This document shows, piece by piece, positions 56,280 through 60,364 of a stretch of DNA of 60,364 nucleotides. How positions within the stretch are numbered: position 1 is the first letter of the stretch; every line of letters begins with the position of its first letter. A program made the translations under genes and the position numbers. This DNA comes from a virus. Location: IMG/VR virus record IMGVR_UViG_3300045919_000149, positions 1 through 60,364 of that record, one strand, 5' to 3'. A model generated the notes under the pieces. That model saw only the letters and a program-made list of their open reading frames with translations, did not search any database and was not told where the DNA came from.

Positions 56280-57276
56280 TCTCGGCAGCCCACGTCTGGA
56301 ACGCACGGGTACGCTTGATCTTGGGCTCGACCTTGATCGCGTCCTTGATGCACATGACGCGCATCTCAGGCTGGAAGCGGTTGGTGTATGTGCACACCGC
56401 CTCGAAGTTGTCCGCCGTGGATGCCCGGGCAAGGGCTCCGAGGACTGCAAAGCGCACATCGAGCTTGGCGGGAATAGCCGCTGTCGTGGGGTTGGCGATG
56501 AGTGTGTCGATGTTAGGCAAGTCATCGAACAGGTCCTTGAACGTACAGTACTCGATGGCACGGCCTTGGCCAACAGAGCCTGCCACGTTGTCACGCTCGA
56601 TATGCTTTGGCAGTGTGCGCGGCATGCGTGCAACATCTTCCCATGTACGCGGCGTTGCGTTGGCGTAGCGGTTCGGGTCAAAGTCGACCAGTGCTGCGCC
56701 CTTCATGAAGCGATGGTACTGAATCAGCTCGATGGGAAAGTCCATGTCCTGTGCATACGCAATCCACTCGTCCAGATTCTCGGTGTAGTCCAGACGACGC
56801 GTGCGCCCTGCGAACTTGGATGGAACACGCATGGCACCAGACTTGTCTTCGGTGCGGTTGCCAGTGGCCACGATGTGGAGATGGTCGGACAGAGCCATGT
56901 CACCGGCAAAGCGGTCGTAGATGATGCGGCATGCCGCGTTGAACATGGGCAGTTGTGCATCGCTGAACTCTTCGAGCAAGAGTGCTACGCGTCCTGTGCC
57001 CTTGCGCATCTTCCAGAACATCTCAGGCGGCACCCAGCGGGTGAAGTCGCCGATGTTGTTAGGTGTGCCCAGCAGATCGACCGGGTCACGCGAGGACAGT
57101 GTCAGCTCGAACAGTGTCTCGCCTTGGATAAAGCCCAGCTCGTTGAATGCGTCACGGGCACACGCTGACTTGCCGCCACCGGGCTGGCCCATGATAGCGA
57201 ACACGGTCTGGTTGGCGTCGGGGCGATCTTGGCTGAACTGGGCGACGACCGATTGTTTAACTTCTGAGTATTTCAT
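56260..57276 (-). CDS. MoxR-type AAA+ ATPase (338 aa)
   Basis: A 338-residue AAA+ protein. Walker A is GQPGGGKS at 30-37, Walker B LLLEEF at 99-104, sensor 1 ATGN ending at Asn140, and arginines in FAGRTRRLDY near 155-164 fit the finger. The short region DLLGTPNN before Walker B is typical of MoxR/CobS-type proteins, which act as ATP-driven chaperones with VWA partners (RavA-ViaA, CbbQ-CbbO, CobS-CobT). The VWA partner here is at 52795-53952. CAAGGAAATC provides the ribosome site. Confidence 0.9.
   Translation of the reverse strand: MKYSEVKQSVVAQFSQDRPDANQTVFAIMGQPGGGKSACARDAFNELGFIQGETLFELTLSSRDPVDLLGTPNNIGDFTRWVPPEMFWKMRKGTGRVALLLEEFSDAQLPMFNAACRIIYDRFAGDMALSDHLHIVATGNRTEDKSGAMRVPSKFAGRTRRLDYTENLDEWIAYAQDMDFPIELIQYHRFMKGAALVDFDPNRYANATPRTWEDVARMPRTLPKHIERDNVAGSVGQGRAIEYCTFKDLFDDLPNIDTLIANPTTAAIPAKLDVRFAVLGALARASTADNFEAVCTYTNRFQPEMRVMCIKDAIKVEPKIKRTRAFQTWAAENADVLI
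56686..56696 (+). repeat. GACCAGTGCTG motif, copy in MoxR gene
   Basis: An exact copy, encoding Ala-Ala-Leu-Val on the coding strand. Confidence 0.5.
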
Positions 57277-57304
57277 CTTGATTTCCTTGGGTGATATGAC
57301 GCCA

Positions 57305-57520
57305 TTACAGGCTGGCGTCGTTGCCTTCTTCTAACAGTGCTTCGATGTATGCTTGCTCCCTTATGAACAGGTATCCGGTGCCGCATGCGTTGTGGCACGA
57401 CTTACCAGCCATGACTGGCTGATATAGCGGGCAGTGGTTGCAGCCGATTCCAGTCGCAAACCCTTTGCCCATCTTCGCACGAACGCATGGCTCGTCCTTT
57501 ACAAGTAGTCGCTCGATCAT
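57305..57520 (-). CDS. Cys-rich small protein, family member 3 (71 aa)
   Basis: A 71-residue protein starting MIERLLVKDEPCVRAKMG, then IGCNHCPLY (C-x2-C), SCHNACG (C-x3-C) and an aromatic end YLFIREQAYIEALLEEG. It is a clear paralogue of the adjacent member 4 over the whole length. The start overlaps the upstream stop (ATGA). The four-Cys arrangement suggests a zinc knuckle. Confidence 0.75.
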   Translation of the reverse strand: MIERLLVKDEPCVRAKMGKGFATGIGCNHCPLYQPVMAGKSCHNACGTGYLFIREQAYIEALLEEGNDASL

Positions 57521-57723
57521 GGTGTCTCCAACAGAATTGCTATCCACACATGCTCACGCACCCACACGTATGAGTTACCGCAGCTCGAATTGCAACCGTC
57601 TGCTTCGCTTGCGTAGTGTGGGCATTCTATGCAAGGGTTATTCCAGTCGTAATCGCGGGTCGATCGCAAACCCACTCGAACGCACGGTTCACCGTTGACC
57701 AGTGCTTTGTCGCCGTGGTTCAT
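57517..57723 (-). CDS. Cys-rich small protein, family member 4 (68 aa)
   Basis: A 68-residue paralogue of member 3: ALVNGEPCVRVGL, PCIECPHY (C-x2-C), GCNSSCGN (C-x3-C) and YVWVREHVWIAILLETP. Coupled by ATGA overlaps on both sides. Tandem placement with member 3 shows local duplication. Confidence 0.75.
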   Translation of the reverse strand: MNHGDKALVNGEPCVRVGLRSTRDYDWNNPCIECPHYASEADGCNSSCGNSYVWVREHVWIAILLETP

Positions 57724-58010
57724 GGTGCACCCCCCAGTCGCAGCTCGACGGCTAGTCGCAGAGGCACGAACACAGCCGAGCGTTTATCTACGAGGCGATT
57801 GTCTGCATGGCACGGCGCGTCACTGAAGTCTTTTATTAGTGGACGTATCAGGTAGGCGCAGTTGCTGTGCTTTGTTTGCGGGTTGAACACGAAGTGCGGG
57901 CACAGGTGGCACGGGCTACCCCACTCCAGCTCATAGTCTTCGTGGTGTATGAACAGCGTCGTGGGTACAAGCGCGTACTCTTTGTCATCGACAGTGATGC
58001 GCCGCCACAT
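57720..58010 (-). CDS. Cys-rich small protein, family member 5 (96 aa)
   Basis: A 96-residue member with MWRRITVDDKEYALVP, SPCHLCPHF (C-x2-C), SNCAYL and DAPCHADN, ending SAVFVPLRLAVELRLGGAP. An insertion separates the last two Cys compared with members 3 and 4, and His residues may join metal binding. The ATG at 58010 has GGAG nine bases upstream. The open frame extends further but overlaps member 6. Confidence 0.7.
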   Translation of the reverse strand: MWRRITVDDKEYALVPTTLFIHHEDYELEWGSPCHLCPHFVFNPQTKHSNCAYLIRPLIKDFSDAPCHADNRLVDKRSAVFVPLRLAVELRLGGAP

Positions 58011-58011
58011 G

Positions 58012-58227
58012 CTATGACTCCAAACGCAGGACGACTGCTTGCGTCTCATCGAGCCACACACCACCGGAACATTTATGCGTTGCGCAACCGCTGTCTCGAA
58101 CACTGAATACGCACAGCGCGCATCCCTTGGCATCGTATTCGCTATTAATGATCTCATGGTCTTCACGAAGCACGAACACCGCGTGTGGGTGTGTGGTGCT
58201 ACGCGTCCACGACTTGAGGGTGCTCAC
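58012..58227 (-). CDS. Cys-rich small protein, family member 6 (71 aa)
   Basis: A 71-residue protein with KGCALCVFS (C-x2-C), SGCATHKCSG (C-x4-C) and the end GVWLDETQAVVLRLES, aligned with member 1 at the CATHKC/CYTHKC element. It starts at a GTG (58227) that overlaps the upstream stop. The N-terminus is Thr/His-rich. Confidence 0.7.
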   Translation of the reverse strand: MSTLKSWTRSTTHPHAVFVLREDHEIINSEYDAKGCALCVFSVRDSGCATHKCSGGVWLDETQAVVLRLES

Positions 58228-58466
58228 GGTATCCCCACTGCTTTGTGCACGTACGTCACAGTGTAGCCAAGGTGCATGATGACCGAGATGGCGTGGTGCG
58301 TGAGTGTCTTGGTCCCGGCAAGGGATGCAAACAGGTCAGCGTTCTGGTTGGCCGGGTGGTATGTCTGTCGTCCGTACTGGTCGCGCACTTCGAGCTTGAC
58401 TTCCATGTGTGCTGGCATGGACTCGAACGCTTCGCGCTCTTCGGGTGATTCCATTGTGATGTTCAT
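58224..58466 (-). CDS. Hypothetical protein (80 aa)
   Basis: An 80-residue protein without Cys: MNITMESPEEREAFESMPAH, then VKLEVRDQYGRQTYHPANQN and a C-terminal strand-rich part YTVTYVHKAVGIP. It has the look of a small alpha-beta domain. Coupled to both neighbours. Not recognised. Confidence 0.65.
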   Translation of the reverse strand: MNITMESPEEREAFESMPAHMEVKLEVRDQYGRQTYHPANQNADLFASLAGTKTLTHHAISVIMHLGYTVTYVHKAVGIP

Positions 58467-58708
58467 GGTTGCTCTCCTATTTGAACGTAATCCTCGAACG
58501 CGTAGAACTCATCCACGTTGTGAGGGAATCGGTTGTGGTCCGATATGAACCTGACTGCGTTGCAGTCACTGCACCATGCGCTATACGACTTGCACGGTTT
58601 GGTGTGACGGATAGGCCACATGGACCCACCATCCAGCACGGCATTCCAGCTCTTGTGCACGCTGTCCCAACGCCGCGACCGCAGGCGGCGCACCTTGCGC
58701 ATGTTCAT
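58463..58708 (-). CDS. Basic protein with Cys cluster (81 aa)
   Basis: An 81-residue protein with a very basic start (MNMRKVRRLRSRRW) and PCKSYSAWCSDCNAVRF in the middle (C-x7-C-x2-C), perhaps a zinc site. The end is aromatic and acidic. I chose the ATG at 58708, which overlaps the upstream stop; 58702 is an alternative. It lacks the family ending of the Cys-rich members, so I keep it separate. Confidence 0.6.
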   Translation of the reverse strand: MNMRKVRRLRSRRWDSVHKSWNAVLDGGSMWPIRHTKPCKSYSAWCSDCNAVRFISDHNRFPHNVDEFYAFEDYVQIGEQP

Positions 58709-58953
58709 AGGTCCTCCGGTTTGTTCCAAGGTAACTCAGGCTGCAGGAAGCGGCGGTGTGGTGGGTGTTTCTCCTGCAGTATCATGCGCGCCTCCACCCA
58801 CATGGCATATGAGTGGAAGTATGCGTCCCGGCCACGCAGTATCTGTTCCTGTGTGCTGTCCGGGTGGCGCATGAGCTTGAGCAAGTCCTTGCCCATGCCG
58901 TCGATCTGCTGGTGCAACGCGCGGTAGCGCATGAGCAGTTCTTTGTTAATCAT
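58705..58953 (-). CDS. Helical protein (82 aa)
   Basis: An 82-residue, entirely helical and charged protein (LLMRYRALHQQIDGMGKDLL, AMWVEARMILQEKHPPHRRF), Pro at the end. It overlaps the next upstream gene by 8 bp. It may act as a small adaptor or dimer. Unknown. Confidence 0.65.
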   Translation of the reverse strand: MINKELLMRYRALHQQIDGMGKDLLKLMRHPDSTQEQILRGRDAYFHSYAMWVEARMILQEKHPPHRRFLQPELPWNKPEDL

Positions 58954-59251
58954 CTGTTACTCCCAAGGCGAATGTGGATAGGTAAATGCCGTAGTCTTCG
59001 GCCCGTATGATTATGGAGTTATTTGATGTGCACCCTTGGGGTAAGCGGGCGCAGATGCTAGAGTGGCGCAGTCCGGGCGGTATGTTGTGCAGTACCGTGT
59101 GTCCAATGCACCCTTCGCAGCCACCATACTCTGCGCGTACGTTTTCGTGTGGTGAACGATCGAACGATGTCACAGCCAACAGGTCGACTGCTATGTTGCC
59201 AACCGTGAGCCTGAACGTAGAGCCGACTACTGCGGATGCTACGGACGCCAT
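58946..59251 (-). CDS. Cys-rich small protein, family member 7 (101 aa)
   Basis: A 101-residue member: beta-type N-terminus (FRLTVGNIAVDLLAVTSF), GGCEGCIGH (C-x2-C), SSICARL, QGCTSN, and an end SIIIRAEDYGIYLSTFAL that replaces the usual LxLE. It is the most divergent of the seven. Its start lies 13 bp inside the upstream membrane-protein gene. Confidence 0.65.
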   Translation of the reverse strand: MASVASAVVGSTFRLTVGNIAVDLLAVTSFDRSPHENVRAEYGGCEGCIGHTVLHNIPPGLRHSSICARLPQGCTSNNSIIIRAEDYGIYLSTFALGVTDD

Positions 59252-59418
59252 ACGATGCAGTCCGCCAACACAACGGCCACTGCGATGATGTAGAGCAGCG
59301 CCCAGTAGAACACCGTGCGCAGTCCGTCGCGGGTCTGGGCTTGCTTCAGAGTGGGCAGTCGGGTGGGTTTCTTCATGGTGTCTCCAATGAATACAGTTTC
59401 AGGCCATTCGTGGCTCAT
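59239..59418 (-). CDS. Single-pass membrane protein (59 aa)
   Basis: A 59-residue protein. The N-terminal part is hydrophilic and basic, and one transmembrane segment spans about 36-53 (VFYWALLYIIAVAVVLA). Two starts fit: 59418 with AAGGAG five bases upstream, and 59376 with GGAG. I prefer 59418 for the stronger site and the shared leader AACTCAAGGA. It could be a small regulator at the inner membrane. Confidence 0.65.
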   Translation of the reverse strand: MSHEWPETVFIGDTMKKPTRLPTLKQAQTRDGLRTVFYWALLYIIAVAVVLADCIVWRP

Positions 59419-59501
59419 GGTAGCTCCTTGAGTTGCGCCTGTTAAGGGGGTCAGGCTCCCCGTTTTTTTGCGTACGCGATGGCTGACTAGTGCTGCGCGT
59501 G
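59419..59501. other. Short gap with near-copy of the repeated motif
   Basis: An 83-bp space without a gene. GACTAGTGCTG at 59485-59495 differs by one base from the GACCAGTGCTG motif and is non-coding. GGGG (59446-59449) and CCCC (59458-59461) followed by a T-run on the + strand form only a weak hairpin. Confidence 0.5.
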
Positions 59502-59666
59502 CTAGAACCCCACGCCACCGGGGATATATGCGCCTTCGATGCGCACTTCTTCGCGTTGACCACCATCGCTCTCGAACAGCATAAAGGACAGTCCTTTCGC
59601 TGCGCTCTCGGTGTGTACGATGGCGTACAGACGACCATTAACGAATACCTTGTAGCAATTGAACAT
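59502..59666 (-). CDS. Small protein (54 aa)
   Basis: A 54-residue protein beginning MFNCYKVFVNGRLYAIVHTE, with a strand-helix-strand pattern. AAAGGAG lies seven bases before the ATG at 59666; another ATG at 59672 would sit too close to that site. The ribosome site is inside the end of the next upstream gene. 'VFVNGRLYAIV' resembles the N-terminal strand of the Cys-rich proteins. Unknown function. Confidence 0.65.
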   Translation of the reverse strand: MFNCYKVFVNGRLYAIVHTESAAKGLSFMLFESDGGQREEVRIEGAYIPGGVGF

Positions 59667-59668
59667 GC

Positions 59669-60115
59669 TCATTCTCCTTTAGGTTGCTTGTAATACTCTT
59701 CGCGCCAGTCGGGCGCAGCGATGCCATGCTTGGCCAAAAATGTACGTGCTGCGTTGTGTGTACGCATGTTGTGCCGGTCACTCAGTAACCCACTCAGTAA
59801 CTCCAATGCGCGCTTGAGTTCTGCGCCGTCCGGGCTGCGACTACGCTTGGCAATACCTTCAATTTGTGCAGGCGTTTGCTTACTGAGTGGCCAATGTTGC
59901 TTCAGTTCCGGGTACTTGTTGCACATCAGACCACGCACAACTGCACTCAACGTGATGCGCTTTGTGTGCGCAAGCTCGCGCACTTTCTGCTCAGTGATGT
60001 GTATGTCTGCCAAAAACGTGCGAGTCAAGGCTTCCACTGAGTGAGGCGGATGTGTGGATATGAGGTCGCGCAGCACCATTTGGGCTGACACAGGGCATGA
60101 AATGGTAAGGGCCAT
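59669..60115 (-). CDS. Hypothetical protein, possible regulator (148 aa)
   Basis: A 148-residue, helical, basic protein and the first gene of the leftward operon to the left of the genome junction. Residues about 28-60 (RTFLADIHITEQKVRELAHT then LSAVVRGLM) could form a helix-turn-helix, but no clear family fits. Three sequences close to TCACTNAGTGA lie in its gene (59778-59788, 59790-59800, 60034-60044), raising the idea that it regulates itself. GAGGA precedes the ATG. Confidence 0.65.
   Translation of the reverse strand: MALTISCPVSAQMVLRDLISTHPPHSVEALTRTFLADIHITEQKVRELAHTKRITLSAVVRGLMCNKYPELKQHWPLSKQTPAQIEGIAKRSRSPDGAELKRALELLSGLLSDRHNMRTHNAARTFLAKHGIAAPDWREEYYKQPKGE
59778..59800. promoter_or_regulatory. 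Paired near-palindromes within the 59669-60115 gene
   Basis: TCACTCAGTAA at 59778-59788 and CCACTCAGTAA at 59790-59800 are spaced as in 299-321, where TCACTCAGTAA is followed by TCACTGAGTGA. The similar spacing at two sites close to the junction supports a real binding array. Confidence 0.4.
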
Positions 60116-60163
60116 AGAAATCCTCTCTTATGTTGAGCTTAATAGAACTGAGCATCCATGCGG
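60116..60163. other. Short non-coding stretch upstream of the leftward operon
   Basis: Forty-eight bases between the first leftward gene and the right copy of the terminal repeat, with no gene. With the repeat and 203-343 it should contain the promoter of the leftward genes if transcription does not run through from 1177. I see no convincing -35/-10 pair. Confidence 0.5.
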
Positions 60164-60364
60164 GTTTCCGGGTATCAAGACAACTAGATGGTATGCCGGA
60201 GGCTCAGGGGGGAATCGTGAGGGATTATACGCGTGTGTTTTTTTTTGCGTATAAAGTTACTTAGTGACTTCACGCGCGCCACGTACGCCAACACACGAAC
60301 ACGCTCTCGCGAGAGGAGGCTTTTTACTACTACTTATTGTATATTTGTACTCAATATAGAACAA
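60164..60364. repeat. Right copy of terminal direct repeat
   Basis: 201 bases matching 1-202 except for one T fewer in the poly-T run (nine here). It contains the second copies of TTACTTAGTGA (60257-60267) and CTCTCGCGAGAG. The window stops at the end of the match, as expected for a whole genome unit with a redundant end. Confidence 0.9.

Noticed and set aside
59446-59469. Rightward terminator made of GGGG/CCCC plus a T-run
   Set aside because: The stem is only four base pairs with an 8-base loop, and no rightward transcript is expected to reach it.
1-60364. Temperate lifestyle genes (integrase, excisionase, CI-like repressor) and tRNA genes
   Set aside because: No integrase catalytic motifs, no att-like core beside a tRNA, and no cloverleaf with the T-loop consensus was recognised; only one weak candidate wHTH protein (48661-48936) is present.

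Overview
The window looks like one complete genome unit of a tailed double-stranded DNA phage (Caudoviricetes) with a podovirus-type plan. The first 202 bases recur at the right end (60164-60364) with one homopolymer difference, so the unit is about 60.16 kb, either with direct terminal repeats or as a circular map with an overlap. The host should be Gram-negative, because there is a two-component spanin pair with an embedded Rz1-like lipoprotein. The moderately GC-rich coding style would suit a proteobacterium, but the sequence does not fix the host. I see no integrase, repressor, RNA polymerase, tRNA, CRISPR array or reverse transcriptase, so the phage is probably virulent and uses host RNA polymerase.

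Layout. The map has two large opposed transcription blocks. The rightward block (1896-36345, + strand) is virion and lysis: small and large terminase, portal, a group of surface/tail-fibre-like proteins including a 63-bp tandem-repeat gene, scaffold, coat, a strong terminator, head-tail adaptors, two tandem paralogous fibre genes, the lysis genes, a nozzle-like protein, and four internal-virion-type proteins ending in a 2673-residue giant. The leftward block (60115 down to 36422, continued across the junction from 1177 to 344, - strand) is replication and takeover: an AEP primase-helicase, an ssDNA-binding-like protein, an SNF2 helicase, VRR-NUC and Cas4/RecB-like nucleases and a family A DNA polymerase. 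These are followed by many short, translationally coupled accessory genes.

The most distinctive region is 52.8-60.1 kb. A MoxR-type AAA+ ATPase, a 300-residue partner and a protein joining an HExxH zincin motif to a von Willebrand A (MIDAS) domain lie in one operon. Interleaved with them are at least seven small cysteine-rich proteins that look like an expanded family.

The two blocks diverge from a 0.7-kb C-rich non-coding region (1187-1895) and converge on a hairpin terminator at 36345-36372. The junction between the genome ends (60116-60364 plus 1-343) is AT-rich and carries TCACTNAGTGA palindromes, including a perfect 14-bp inverted repeat. An 11-mer, GACCAGTGCTG, occurs six times exactly on the + strand, mostly in the leftward block. 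Several genes of 38-59 codons can be read from ribosome sites and stop/start overlaps. All family names come from motif recognition by eye; no database search was possible.
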